Positions 32,819 through 44,300 of a stretch of DNA of 64,000 nucleotides are shown in pieces (the first letter of the stretch is position 1; every line of letters starts with the position of its first letter). Below the pieces are notes generated by a model. The model saw nothing but the letters and a program-made list of their open reading frames with translations. It ran no database searches and was not told the origin of the DNA. A program made the position numbers and the translations under genes. Origin of the DNA: Aphanomyces cochlioides (lineage: Eukaryota; Oomycota; Saprolegniomycetes; Saprolegniales; Verrucalvaceae); assembly GCA_019828595.1 (NCBI GenBank), contig JAHQRK010000005.1, positions 2,790,001 to 2,854,000 of the forward strand, given 5' to 3'.

Positions 32819-33422
32819 ATGATGAAACTCGCTCTCCTTGCTGTTCTTCTCGCCTTGACGACGGCTGCTCGTGCTCATCGCCAACTCAGAGAACATGAAT
32901 CCTCCATCGACTCAGTGAGTCGTGATCGTATTGGAGGTGGGCCCGGTGGCGAATATGGCTTCGCACTCAACCCTGGTAAAGCAGATTATGGTTCAGGAGG
33001 TTATAACAATCCTTCTCCCAGCGGAGGGGGGCATCAAGATCTTCGAACGTTACCCTGACATCACTGACGAGCGTCGTCTCCATGACTTGTGGTACTATGC
33101 TCCTCATGCTGATAGTGTCCACCCCGATTCTTTCATCTTCACTCCCGTCCTTCCCGCATATGTCCGTCCTGACAGACGAGAAATCGAGCATTCTATTCAT
33201 GATCGCCGTCTCCATGATCTTTGGTACTATGCTCCTCATATCAACAAACAAGAACCCAAACAAAGTCCCGAACGTCATCTCAAGATGCAAGCTCCAGCTC
33301 AAGACAGAGATCGCGTGTACCCTTTGGCTGAAGCCGGTCATGTCTCTGCTGAATCCCCTTCAGTCTCTGAATCGGACGGAGCGCTTCAAACTCTCAGCAA
33401 GGACGCTCCCATGCGCTCTTAA
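32819..33422 (+). pseudogene. LHDLWYYAPH precursor with a G6-run frameshift (copy 4)
   Basis: The signal peptide (MMKLALLAVLLALTTA), RQLREHES and a Gly/Tyr-rich linker are intact, but the frame ends at 33058. One base off, beginning at the GGGGGG run near 33025, the sequence continues as IKIFERYPDITDERRLHDLWYYAPHADS with a second repeat DRRLHDLWYYAPH. A tail almost identical to copy 2 follows, ending KDAPMRS. A single-base homopolymer indel would restore a protein of about 200 aa. It is therefore a recent pseudogene, a sequencing error, or a gene relying on slippage. Spacer and repeats are strongly conserved with copy 2. Confidence 0.75.
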
Positions 33423-34090
33423 GCCGATATGATCTGCGCGAGAGAACTGGTGTTGTTGTTAAACTGTTTGTAATTCACAGCTCAAATTCGTGAATATGAA
33501 TTTCCATCATCATGTCTCGAGATCCAAGTGTCAACGACACAATTGAATGCTTGCTCATCGCCCACCGATCGATCGGGTGGCTCCTCGACACTGCAAAACC
33601 AAAGTGTTGGGGCCAAACGTTTCTGCCACCGCCTGCAAATCTTTCTCTCGACATGACGATGCTACATGAGAGTTTTAGCTTGTCGACTCATTATGGCATG
33701 CAAAGGAAGTAAGACGAGGGAGCGCCTCTGCGCTGGAAGTTGCTTGAAGACATTTACATTACCGTGAAGGTGGATGTCTTTACGAAGGGCTGAGAGATGC
33801 CCGGCATGTTGGATCGATACGAGCAACGGATTGAAGTGGCAAGGTTCATCTGGCATGAAGGGAATGTGTTGTCGTCGCTTTCCAACTTGGCTTGCCGGTC
33901 TTGCCATTGTCCTTCAACCTTGAAGTGTCGACGTGATCCATTCATCTCAGCATTGACTCGGATGCACTTCAATCAGACCATCTTGATGGGTTTGAAGTTG
34001 AATGCCTTCTCGATCCACTGAAGCATCCTCCCTAGGAGGTATGATGGTTTATCCATACCGCATTTCTCGTTTGCGCAACTTGCAGTCAAG
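33423..34090. other. Intergenic, nothing recognised
   Basis: Short frames on both strands have no domain or signal peptide. The last 100 bp before 34091 are probably the promoter of the repeat gene. Confidence 0.4.
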
Positions 34091-34933
34091 ATGAAGCTCC
34101 TGATCGTTGCCTGCCTTTCAGTGTTCGCCGTGGCCTCGCCATCTCTCCGTTACCTCCGTGACACCGAGTCTTCTGATGCCCCACAGGGCCACGTGAAAGG
34201 CCTTGCTCGCGTGACGCCCGATATCGGATTGGATTCCGATGAAGATGCGTATGATTATCCTGACTCTACTCGCCGGCTTTTGGAAAGTTTCCGACGCGTG
34301 ACTCCCGGTTTTGGATTCAAGTCGAAGGAAGATGAGAGTCGTCCTGCTGAACATTTCCGTCAGCTTTTGGACGGCCCCCGGCGCCGCGTGCCGCCCGGAT
34401 TGAACTCGGACGAAGAGGCGATTGATTATTCTGACTCTGCTCGCCGGCTTTTGGAGAGTTTCCGACGCGTGACTCCCGGTTTTGGATTCAAGTCGAAGGA
34501 AGATGAGAGTCGTCCTGCTGAACATTTCCGTCAGCTTTTGGACGGCCCCCGGCGCCGCGTGCCGCCCGGATTGAACTCGGACGAAGAGGCGATTGATTAT
34601 TCTGACTCTGCTCGCCGGCTTTTGGAGAATTTCCGACGCGTGACTCCCGGTTTTGGATTCAAGTCGAAGGAAGATGAGAGTCGTCCTGCTGAACATTTCC
34701 GTCAGCTTTTGGACGGCCCCCGGCGCCGCGTGCCGCCCGGATTGAACTCGGACGAAGAGGCGATTGATTATTCTGACTCTGCTCGCCGGCTTTTGGAGAG
34801 TTTCCGACGCGTGACTCCCGGTTTTGGATCCAAGTCGAAGGAAGATGAGAGTCGTCCTGCTGAACTTGCCCGTCAACTTTTGGACGGCCCCCGGCGCCGC
34901 GTGACTCCAAGCATCGAGACGGAGGACAATTAG
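34091..34933 (+). CDS. Secreted protein with four 57-residue repeats and dibasic sites
   Basis: The 280-aa protein has signal peptide MKLLIVACLSVFAVA, then SPSLRYLRDTES, with an exact RYLR at residues 20-23. The rest is four repeats of 57 residues. Each contains two related halves: ARRLLESFRRVTPGFG and FRQLLDGPRRRVPPGL, separated by acidic stretches (KSKEDESRPAE, NSDEEAIDYSDS). No cysteine follows the signal peptide. The RRLLES word recalls KRRxLLES of genes B and C, and PSLR after the signal is shared with gene B. Cleavage at RR or RRR would release repeated peptides starting VTPGFG or VPPGL. That is inference; a repeat-containing effector or structural secreted protein is the alternative. 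Confidence 0.8.
   Translation: MKLLIVACLSVFAVASPSLRYLRDTESSDAPQGHVKGLARVTPDIGLDSDEDAYDYPDSTRRLLESFRRVTPGFGFKSKEDESRPAEHFRQLLDGPRRRVPPGLNSDEEAIDYSDSARRLLESFRRVTPGFGFKSKEDESRPAEHFRQLLDGPRRRVPPGLNSDEEAIDYSDSARRLLENFRRVTPGFGFKSKEDESRPAEHFRQLLDGPRRRVPPGLNSDEEAIDYSDSARRLLESFRRVTPGFGSKSKEDESRPAELARQLLDGPRRRVTPSIETEDN
34232..34915 (+). repeat. 171-bp tandem coding repeat, four units
   Basis: Units start at 34232, 34403, 34574 and 34745. Units 2-4 are almost identical, while unit 1 has drifted (DSDEDAYDYPDSTRR). Unit 4 ends in a variant (ELARQLL, VTPS). The near identity suggests recent unequal crossing-over. Confidence 0.9.
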
Positions 34934-35640
34934 TCATGCTCTTCTCGTCCTTACTCGATGACAATCCCATCCTTGTGTCGTGTTAATACCAAAAGCATCT
35001 CGTTGTGCAAGCTCATCACATTCATTTCACACCACACCACGTTGTTCATTTCACAGTGGTCAGGCCCCTTTCCGCTTCGCTTTATCTTGTCGGCAACGTC
35101 CACAAAGCTGAGAGAGAGCGATGGATGGACGGTCATACTCGTGAAGAACCCGCATCGTCATTGCAGTAGACTGTATGGAGCTTCAGAAATAGTTGCTTGG
35201 AGTGATGGATTATGCTTGTAGCTTTCCACTTGGACACCTTACAGAGCAGGGATTGCGCCCAAGGCGTCTGTTAGTCGTGGCACATGCGGCGGGAAGTGCG
35301 TCCTGGCCATCCATCGTCTGTAATCTTGCACAATGCTGTCAGTTAAACTTAAATAGCTGAAAAACTTGCTGTTGAAGCACAAGGAGAAGAACCGAATCCG
35401 ACGAAAGATTGAGCTGCTTACAAAGTATTCTAACCCCACGCGAATATTCTAACTCTACGCAAAGCCACGACCAGCTCTCGCTGCCATTACAAAGCATTTC
35501 TGCACGATCATGCGCAAGCATGATTCAAAGTTCATCTTGGTGATCACAAACTTTGAGAAAGAAGACAGCAACTGCGTCATATCCAACTGACCAGTTTGAT
35601 CGCCAGCAGTAATTTTCTTGTCATTCTCCAAGTTTCCGCA
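34934..35640. other. Intergenic, nothing firm
   Basis: No supported gene. A minus-strand open frame (35455-35742, 95 codons, with CVHCG) extends across the next relic but has no family I recognise. Confidence 0.35.
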
Positions 35641-35688
35641 ATGAACGCACTTGCCATTGTCCTCGCCAGCCTTCATCCAAAACGATAG
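35641..35688 (+). pseudogene. Truncated signal-peptide relic of the SIASLTPTMSRE family
   Basis: The frame reads MNALAIVLASLHPKR and stops. The first eleven residues match the signal peptide of the peptide family downstream (MNVLAILVASL). The conserved C-terminus is absent, so this is a 5' remnant. Confidence 0.45.
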
Positions 35689-36046
35689 TGGCTCTTTCTC
35701 TTGTTCCTCATGATCAAGAGCTACTGTGGTGCTTGGTCTCAACGCGGCTATTGAGAGTCAAAGTGGGGTCGTGGGCCCAACGCCTCGTTGAGGTGGAAAC
35801 CATGCCCATATTCATTTCTCTCGTGCTCTCATGACAAAGTTCCTCTATCCTGTCGTGTTTCTATCGTGGTCAAGTTGATCATGCGACCTTTTCTCGATGG
35901 TGGACAACACAAGTCGCTAAAAATGACGCTGAATATTGTCGCTCGGTTGTATTGAGATAGTTCACCATCTTCAGGATGCGCCTGCTTGGAGATTTGAGGC
36001 GATGCCTCCAGCAAGCCCAGTGGTCCTTGCCTTTGCCTCGTCAATT

Positions 36047-36391
36047 TCATGCGCTCTTGGCACTTGAAAGCAGCAGAAGATATCTTTCATGAATACCATA
36101 GAACTGCGGCGTCACGTCGTTGGATTCTTCGACAGAGCGAATGATTGGACCAGCCAACTTCAAAGCTGAAGAAGATGAGGGTGACAGTAGGGATCGACCG
36201 CTTTGGCGACGCTTGCGTTGTCGATTGACTCTCGACGGTCGGCTAGGTCTGGGCGAACCCCACGATGGTAAGTTCAGTGCGTGTTGAATCATCAAGATCG
36301 TGACCAGGTCATCAATCTCATCATCCATGATCAGGTCAAACATGTTCATGAGAAGCATCAAATGCAGGAGGAAATGGCGTCGACTGCGCAT
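36047..36391 (-). CDS. Hypothetical protein, possibly transposase N-terminal fragment
   Basis: A 114-aa frame starts MRSRRHFLLHLMLLMNMFDL with an acidic DDEIDDLV run, then a basic, Ser-rich half. The Leu-rich start with an acidic cluster recalls N-termini of some PIF/Harbinger nucleases, but no catalytic motif follows, so the call is weak. The next minus-strand frame (35829-36050) does not extend it convincingly. Confidence 0.25.
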   Translation of the reverse strand: MRSRRHFLLHLMLLMNMFDLIMDDEIDDLVTILMIQHALNLPSWGSPRPSRPSRVNRQRKRRQSGRSLLSPSSSSALKLAGPIIRSVEESNDVTPQFYGIHERYLLLLSSAKSA

Positions 36392-36617
36392 GGATTCGTT
36401 ACTCGCTATTTATAACGTGGAGCAGTTGCGGCTCACCATGTTATTCCGGCTGCGTTGGGGGGTGCCCTTACGAATCCATTTTGTACTCTCTTGAGCCTAC
36501 GGCTCCGCTAACTTTTCCATGACAGAATGGCAACCAAAGGTTATGATGGAAGTTATGCTACACTGACGAAGATGTGTAGACAATTCGCCGAGTGGATCGA
36601 GTCGTCGGCAAAAGACG

Positions 36618-37136
36618 TTTCAAGCTACGCCTCGATCACTTGACGTACGTTGCCACCTTGGTCCAGATCACTAGGCACTCTTCCATTTACTCACCTCGGA
36701 TTCTCGTGTCAGTCAGTGACCAAGTCGAGAGTTCTTCCTGTTGAGGACAACAATTCTTTTTGATAGAACGGTATGATAGATTGAGAGGTGATTTGATGAA
36801 ATATTACCGTCGAGTATGCTTTGGATAAGATGCAGACTTGGTGTTCATTCACGGCTCATCGTTGGTGTCAAAGAGAGCAAATATCCTCTCAGTTCATGAT
36901 GATTCTGCACGATCATGAACGAGTGGGATATAAACTCTGTCAGCACTGCAATACTCTTCCAAAAATTTTAAGCACAGGACGAAAAGATGTCCGCAATGGA
37001 CAACGAACGTGCAGCAAGTGTTGGATCGAGTCGACTCGTTTGTCGGTTCTTGGGCATATTTGCAATTCACTTTTCAATATCCCATTTTCCACGATGAACG
37101 TACTTGCTATTCTCGTCGCCAGTCTCACGGCCATCG
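36618..37136 (+). repeat. 519-bp segment present inverted at 53704-54222
   Basis: Positions pair without gaps (sum of coordinates 90840). The segment includes the promoter and first 43 bp of the peptide gene at 37094. Its inverted partner is 17 kb away. Confidence 0.85.
36845..36874 (-). pseudogene. C-terminal relic SLTPTMSRE of the peptide family
   Basis: Minus-strand codons read SLTPTMSRE followed by TGA. No signal peptide or central part is found upstream, so only the 3' end survives. It lies head-to-head with the intact gene at 37094 and is duplicated in the inverted copy near 53966-53995. Confidence 0.5.
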
Positions 37137-37252
37137 TTTCTGCGAAAGCGCTCTCCAACTCGAACGAGACTCAAGTCGAGCCAACGCCCAAGCCAACACC
37201 AACGCCTCGCTTTTCAATTGCCTCGTTAACACCCACGATGAGCCGTGAATAG
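37094..37252 (+). CDS. 52-aa secreted peptide, SIASLTPTMSRE family (member 1)
   Basis: The start is placed at the ATG opening a signal peptide (MNVLAILVASLTAIVSAKA). An open frame runs further upstream, but that part is not hydrophobic. The mature part is about 33 residues: SNSNETQVEPTPKPTP, a Thr-Pro-rich spacer, then PRFSIASLTPTMSRE. No cysteine and no enzyme motif. The combination of a signal peptide, a short variable middle and a near-fixed C-terminus resembles peptide signals, where the conserved end is the active part; this is inference. Its first 43 bp and its promoter are duplicated at 53704-54222. Confidence 0.75.
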   Translation: MNVLAILVASLTAIVSAKALSNSNETQVEPTPKPTPTPRFSIASLTPTMSRE

Positions 37253-37868
37253 GCACTAGGACTGAATCTTATCCAAAGAATACTTGACAGCATAACGCGA
37301 TTGCTCAACTCCAATATTTAATCATAACATGTCGTTCTGTACACAACACTTAGTAGAATACGCGGCACAAGACCCTTCACAAAGAACCCCGAAGCACTAG
37401 ATCAATGAAGTGATCAAATCTACCGCACATTTGCTTCAAGCTCTCGATTTTCTATTTCAATGTCCACATTGAGAACGCAGTTACGAACGGATCTAAGGAT
37501 CAAAGTGTTGTTCTGAGACAAATTTAAGTATGAATTTCTTCACGATCGAGCAGGCTACAATATTTGTGACTTGACTTGACGAGAGTATTGATGCATGCAT
37601 GGACGTCCCATCGAATGCTTGTCCTGTGCGTGGAAGTACACAGGAAATGTATCCACATGGCATGGTTTGTTGTCCCATTTCTCGTGATACGAACAAACAG
37701 GCGTGGCGCCCTCGAACAGCGATTCGAATTATAGAATGGAACGAAACAGTGAGCCAGTCGAATCAAAGCGGCGTTGAGTAGATGCTCAGTTGATTCTCTG
37801 TTTCAGTCTCGATTGATGTTTAAGTGTAAAATGATGTCGTGCGGATGAAAGAAGCAAGATGTCGTGAG
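37253..37868. other. Segmentally duplicated intergenic DNA, Gypsy-2 left flank
   Basis: Parts resemble, with many differences, the downstream flanks of other peptide genes (compare 37560-37680 with 53140-53240). The last bases, GAAAGAAGCAAGATGTCGTGAG, match the empty-site sequence at 53380-53403. Confidence 0.6.
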
Positions 37869-38196
37869 TGTGACGGCTGTGTCGTGTCTAGCACGTGACC
37901 GCAGTTGTGACTTTTCGACACGCTTGAGTAGTCGTCGAATGTCTATGCGATTCCTTCGACTTCGAACATACGTCCTCTATACCTCTGTATTAGTCTATTT
38001 TGGATGTTTAGTCTAGCTAGCTAGACTTCCTTCACTTCTCAAAACACTCGGTTAAGCTTATTAATTAAGCTAACCTACCAACTTCTGTCCGCGTTTCGCT
38101 GTCCTGAGTTCCGCCGAGAATATTCGGTTCCTGAAGTCCTAACGTCTGGACCTTCAATTAATTCGTGCGTCATCGCCAATCCCCGCGACCGTCACA
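37869..38196 (+). repeat. Gypsy-2 5' LTR
   Basis: 328 bp, TGTGACGGCTGTGTC to CGCGACCGTCACA. It contains a TCTATACCTC stretch near 37976 as a possible promoter element and a TTAATTAAGC palindromic block. It differs from the 3' LTR at only a handful of bases by eye, so insertion is recent. Confidence 0.9.
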
Positions 38197-38200
38197 AATT

Positions 38201-38218
38201 TGGTGGAGAAGCAGGGTA
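38201..38218 (+). promoter_or_regulatory. Gypsy-2 primer-binding site
   Basis: TGGTGGAGAAGCAGGGTA starts four bases after the LTR end. A TGG start complements the CCA end of a tRNA, so this is where minus-strand DNA synthesis would be primed. The matching tRNA was not identified. Confidence 0.6.
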
Positions 38219-38254
38219 GTCTCCAGCTGAATTCAAGACTTCGACTCTATTAGT

Positions 38255-41233
38255 ATGGACATACGAAGACTATTCGACTCTGATGAATCAGCCCAAGAAG
38301 CGGGCCCTAGTCCCACTGCCCTAACAACTGATGTGACTGAGTCTGATATGGCTCTGATTCCATTTGAATCACCACTTACTACAAGGAAACGCGACTTAAA
38401 GTACCGGATTCAACATCATGCTAACTCGCCTGAGCAGCTTGATGACGAGAAGCGAATCCGACCCGGAATACTTCTTGCGCTTCCAGCCCCTGAACCTGAT
38501 TTGAGCGACGAATCCATGGATCCCCGAAGCTCGTCTGAGGACCTCAACTACTCTGACGGGCCTGACTCTGCGCCTAGCGCAACATCAATTGGTCTCGATG
38601 AGGTCGACGAAATGGTCATGGAGACTGTGAACCAAGAGTCTTCCTCTTCATCAAACTCCAACAACGAACTTGCATTGTATCTGGCCGAAACTTCTGTTGG
38701 TCAGCAAATCTCGACGGCAATTGTCAAGACAACAAAAACAATTACCACTCGATCGATAGTGACTTCAAGTCCATCTTCTTCGCAGCATGCACACTATTCA
38801 GCGTTGCCAAGCTCAAGTCCGCCATCTCTAGAGGCTGTGAGTACAACAACAACGGTCACGCTGCCTTGGACTCAACCTCAAGATTTGAGTGAAGTCCACA
38901 CTTCTCGTTCGCTCAACTTCTCGCATGAGCCTCTTCATTTGCTTCCTCCCAGTTTGACACCAAGTCCAATGCCTCTCCTTGGAGCTGGTCATGAACACCA
39001 AGTGTTGCCTCCGCAGACTGGCCAAGTTACTCAACCTACGGCAATTTCGTCAACTCTGAATCAACGCGGGGTATCCAAAGAGAGCGAAATGACCACTTCC
39101 ATTTCTGGGCCCGCGTCCAAGTCTGTTCAGCATTTACCTTCGTTACCTTTGTTCAGCCTTGATATGGATTTGTCTCTGCAAATGGTTCCCAGCGACAACA
39201 TGGAAGTTGAAACTCCCGAATCTTCTGGTGAAACTACTTTGAATTTCTCCGTCCAAATGCAAACGTTGTGGTCTCAAATGGAGAATTATGCTTCGACTTT
39301 CGGCGATTTCGAGAACCGTTTGATTTTGGTGTCGCAGACGTCTCAACATCAACTTGACCTTACTGCAGCTTCGCTGAATTCTCTTAACTCCTCTTTGTGT
39401 GACTTAGCGGACAGAACCAGACAAGTCCAACAGGGCTTGATCTCTACTCGTTTTGAACTTCACTCTATGATCTTCAACTTGAAACACCCAAATCTCCGAT
39501 TGATGAAACTGACATTGTCCGTTTGGAAACGGCCTTAACAAACCAGCAGATTGCCATTTCGAATTTGCAACAGTCCTTGCAACTTCAAGCCACGGAGCAG
39601 CAGCGCTTCAGCGAGAAACTACAGACTCTTGCCGACAACCGCGCGGCCGACTTCCACCGCATTCTACACGAAGTCCAAGTCCTTACTCGAGCTCACGAAG
39701 AAAGCCGGGTCGCGACACAACAGCAACTGAATCAATCAGAACTAACACTTGTCGAAGTCTCTAGCTCGAACAAGAATCTTGACGAACTCGTCAACGGACT
39801 AACCAAGGAAAATTCACTTCTCTCCGATCGCTTACTGAGTCTTGAAGGCCTCCTTGAGCAGCGCGAGACCAAGTCCACCCCTGAGTCTGTACAATCTACC
39901 TCTTCTGTCGAACCTCCACCAGCGACACCGGTATCAGACTTCACCCATCAACTCTTACTAGACCTCCAATCTGCCTTAGTCAGAATGGAATCTGAAATGT
40001 CTGACATCAAAGAGTCCCTCGATACGTCCATCAACTCTCAAGCTTTCGGACGTGCAGTCAAGTACACGACAGTTCCAACGTCCGATGAGCAGGCCCATTG
40101 TGAATTCTTCATCAAGCAACTGTCGACCAAGCCAAACTCTGTCATCTGTCGGACGAAGAATGCAAACTTCTTCTTGGGCTTAAGCTCACGTCCGATAAAG
40201 TCCACCCTGCTCTCAATCAATGGTGGATCGCCTACTCCAAGACTAAGAGCGGTGACGTCTGGACTGAGATTTACGACAACTTTAAGGATCGATTCTGTAA
40301 CCGAACGCAACGCGAGCTTGTAGACAACCTTTTCGAAGAGTCTGAGCGTGCGGACGGCGAGTCTGTCAAGGCCTATGCGATCAGACTGCAGACTATCCTC
40401 GACGATATTGACGTGCCTGACCACCAAGGCGTCGTGATCTTCAAACGAGGAGTCCGCCATGCTCGGGCCGAGTCTTGCCTCGACAATACTGACAAGGAGC
40501 TGACTTCAATCTCTGACTGTATGAAACTCTTGAGAACGAGGCAAATCCGTCTAGATGACCCACCAGTGTATCAAGAACGCCTGAAGTCTAGACCTGCGTC
40601 TGCCTCTACCAACACGACTTCGTCTCGAACGACCTACAGCGATGTATCGACGACGTCCACTCCAGAGAGTCTCCACGTCAAACAAGAAAGTCGTCTAAAG
40701 TCGGATTCCGTGACCAAGCAACTCTAGAAAGTATCCTTGAAGCGCTGAAAACGACGCAGTCCAACGAACAAGCGTTCGTTGCTCAGATACAGCATCTTGC
40801 GGAAGCCTTGAACAAGCCTCCGAATCCCTATTTCGCGGCCCCAGTCCAACATGCGATGAATTTCCCTTACGGGTATCCACCACCGTACGCCCCTGGACTT
40901 CCTCCTACGGCACCTCAGCAGCCAACCACGAATACTCCTGCCTCTAATTTGAGTCAACATGCGACTCAGCCCCAGTCCAAGCCTCGGCCAGCCCCGACTC
41001 CAGTCATGATATCTTCCAAGCCAGACGACTGCACCACCAGTGGTGCCAAAGTCTGTGGACGCTGCGATCGCCTGGGACATGGTTCGGTGGACTGTCCTCG
41101 CAAATTTGCTCGCTGCACGACTTGCCACCAGATCGGACACTATGCTGGTGAGCATGCCAAGTCCTGCTCGTTCTGCAAGCAAATCGGACACACGTATTCG
41201 CGCTGCCCCTCCAAGCCAGCCGACAAAGCCTGA
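38255..41233 (+). pseudogene. Gypsy-2 gag, frameshifted
   Basis: The N-terminal frame (38255-39538) is Ser/Thr-rich with a coiled-coil-like NFSVQMQTLWSQMENY region. The next frame (39523-40323) continues the coiled coil and enters the capsid (NSQAFGRAVKYTT). Frameshifts near 40110-40400 break the capsid. The FKRGVRHARAESCL block (40413-40727) and the zinc knuckles (CGRCDRLGHGSVDC, CTTCHQIGHYAGEH, CSFCKQIGHTYSRC) follow in further frames. The third knuckle is intact here but lost in Gypsy-1. The order and motifs match Gypsy-1. Confidence 0.85.
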
Positions 41234-41305
41234 AGTCTCGGCGCCTGAACACACCCTGCGGAAACAGGTTATGTTTCGGTATGCCAGACTCAGCACGTTT
41301 CCAAC

Positions 41306-44300
41306 GTGTCAGAGCCAAATGCATTTGATTCTCTTTCGACTTGTGTTGAATCTTCGAAAGGATCAGTAGACTCTGGACACACACAAGCTCAAACTTCTCG
41401 ACCCAAATCGGGACACTCATCTAACTCAACGCAAACTCATTCACCCCGATCGGAGGTGGACGAGCCTTATCTCGGCGCAGTTCCTGCACCCACACCTATT
41501 TTTTCAGTCGAAGAAGTCACTACCATTATGAACTCTACTTGCGACTTTCCTGACGACGAGTACACAAAAGAAATCGAGGACAGACTTTATCCGATTCCCA
41601 AGTCTGACATACGAAAGCAACTTGACCAAATCCGCAAACGCCACATCAATCTCAGCCATCAGGAACTATTACGCACACCGGACTTGTCCGCCGCGGACTC
41701 TCACCTCCTCCTGGCACCCGCTGACATTGAAGTCGAATCTATCTGGACTAACTGGTTTGCTGACACACTCGAGAAATGTGACGAGGCAAGACGGGCTTCG
41801 CGAGACTTCAAAACACACCCGTTAGCCAGAATTTCATGGACTCAAGGCAATTCTTACTCAGTTCTCGACATGGATGATAGCCCTGGCGACGATAAAACTA
41901 CCGATGTAGTAGACTCTGACGATACCTTCGAGGATGATGACTTTTCCAAATCCGAACTTCCGCTGTATGTAACAGGCCCTTCTGGGTACGCGTGTACTAA
42001 TGCTCCTACGCGACAATCCGCCTTTACACACTACTGGATGGAACTGCCTCTCACAGACCACCTTAGTGACTCATCAAGCGCCAAGACAATAGCGCAAATC
42101 AAAGCACGACAACAACGCTGTCACCACCGGCGTTCCGCTCGAGTAGATCCGACTTATTGTTCAGACTTGCTCCACGGAAACCCTCCATCAACTCGACTCT
42201 TATCCCGCATGTCTCGCTTATGTCACACAAGAGGTCGATCTGAGTCGGATCCGTTTATCCAAGCTTATGTCGAAAACTTCAAACCACGCTCATCGACACT
42301 GGCGCTTCCTGCAGCTTTATCAGCGCGACTCTCTGGCAAAAGTTAGGGTGTCCATCATTATCACAACCCAAGTCTGCATTCGTCTCAGCCGATAACTCGA
42401 ACTTGGAGATGCTGGGACGTATCAAACTCTCAATCACGCTAGTTGGACGCACAGTTCAATTCCCTTTTTGGGTGATGTCGACTGCGTTAACGGACTGCAT
42501 CGTGGGCATAGACTTACTGCGTTACCTCGGCGCTGTCATCAATTTGAACGACAACACTTTGTCCATCGACGGTTGCGATGAATTTATTTCCCTCACACCA
42601 CTGGATCCGTCGAGTTCTATGAACCACCTGGGTGGTAACGTCACAGTGGTGGCCCAGACTATTATCCAGCCACGTTCATTCCAGTGGGTTTCTTGTCATA
42701 CACACAAATCGCTACCGGTTTCGACCTCGGTCTTAGTCGAGCCTCACAGGTCCCAGTCCACACTGTTACACGTTGCGTCCGCCCTTTATCGAACGACCCC
42801 ATCAAAGACTGTTATGGTGGAAGTCGCCAACCCATCGGACTCACCTATCTATCTGGACCAACACACATCCCTCGGTTCATGGATGTCGATACCAGACGAG
42901 TCCTTTACACGCACTATACCACCCGACGACGCTAAACAAGACACACCTACGGACGAACCCGGGAGGGTCCTGACTCAAATGGGGGGCCCTGGCGTCGTCA
43001 GCCCAGTACAATCACAACCCAATATTACAAAGGAAATACCTATAGACTGGACTGACTCGAGTCTCAGCACAGAACAACGAGAACTCTTACGAAAAACACT
43101 CATGAAGTTTGCTGACATATTCGTGGACTCATCCAAGGCACCAGGACGGACACATCTTGTTGAGTTCAGCATTGACACTGGCGACAGTCCTCCAATCCGA
43201 AGCGTCCCTTACCGCACGTCTAAAGCAGAAGGCGACATCATGGAAGCCGAACTGAACCAATATCTAGACCTTGGACTCATCAGACCTTCTAAAAGTCCAT
43301 GGTCAAGTCCAGTCCTGATGATTCGCAAACCCGATGGATCCATACGCTTCTGCATCGACTATCGCAAACTCAACAGTGTTACTGTCAAGGACTCCTACCC
43401 TATGCCACGAATTGACGACTTGCTAGATGTCCTGGGTCGAGCCAAACTCTTCTCAACTATGGACATTGCTTCCGGATATTGGAACGTCCCGATGGCCAAG
43501 GATAGCATTGAGAAGACAGCTTTTACATGCAAGTATGGACTTTATGAATGGCTCGTTATACCCTTCGGACTTTGCAACGCAGTCCCTTGTTTCGAAAGAC
43601 TCATGGAGCATATTCTTATCGACTACAAATGGCGAACTTGTCTAGTTTATCTAGACGACTGCATTGTTTACAGCGAAGATTTTGGGTTTCATCTCGTCAG
43701 ACTCGGCCAAGTCTTAACGAAGTTCAGGGAAGCTGGATTCAAACTCAAGATGTCTAAATGCAAGTGGGGTCGCTCTTCAGTCCCCTTCCTCGGACATATA
43801 GTAACTCCAGCTGGCATTCTCCCAAATCCAGAGAAAATCAAGTCAGTCTTGCGCATCAAAACACTCAAGGACGCTTCCGAAGTGCGAGCATTCCTCGGAC
43901 TTGCTGGCTACTTTCGTCGATTTGTCCGAGACTTCTCAAAAATAGCAGCACCTCTCACACTACTGCTTACCGAAGAAAAGTTCACATGGACTCAAGCCTG
44001 CGATGAGTCCTTGGAGAAACTCAAAAGAAGTCTAGTGTCACCTCCGATCTTAGCACACCCGGACTTCGATCTACCTTTCGCAATCTGGGTTGACGCCAGC
44101 CACATCGCTGTGGGCGCAGTCCTTATGCAGAAACAAAACGGGAAGAATCGAGTGATAGCCTATGCCAGTCAATCCCTTTCGAAGGCACAACAGAAGTGGA
44201 TTTCAAAGGAAATGGGAATCTCCGAGATTGAGTGCTGGGGAGTCGTCTGGGCGACCCGAAAGTTTCGGCCGTACATTGATCGTAGACATTTCGACATCTA

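Noticed and set aside
30278..33422. CRISPR-like array because of regularly repeated short blocks
   Set aside because: Repeats are in frame inside protein-coding genes of a eukaryote, with coding spacers shared between copies.
34118..34876. 252-codon minus-strand frame opposite the 57-residue repeat gene
   Set aside because: Open only because the repeat unit length is a multiple of three; the plus strand has the signal peptide and repeat logic.
37139..37252. Thr-Pro spacer of the small peptides as a simple repeat or mucin-like gene
   Set aside because: Spacer is only 10-15 residues and is framed by a conserved signal peptide and C-terminus, so it is part of a peptide gene.
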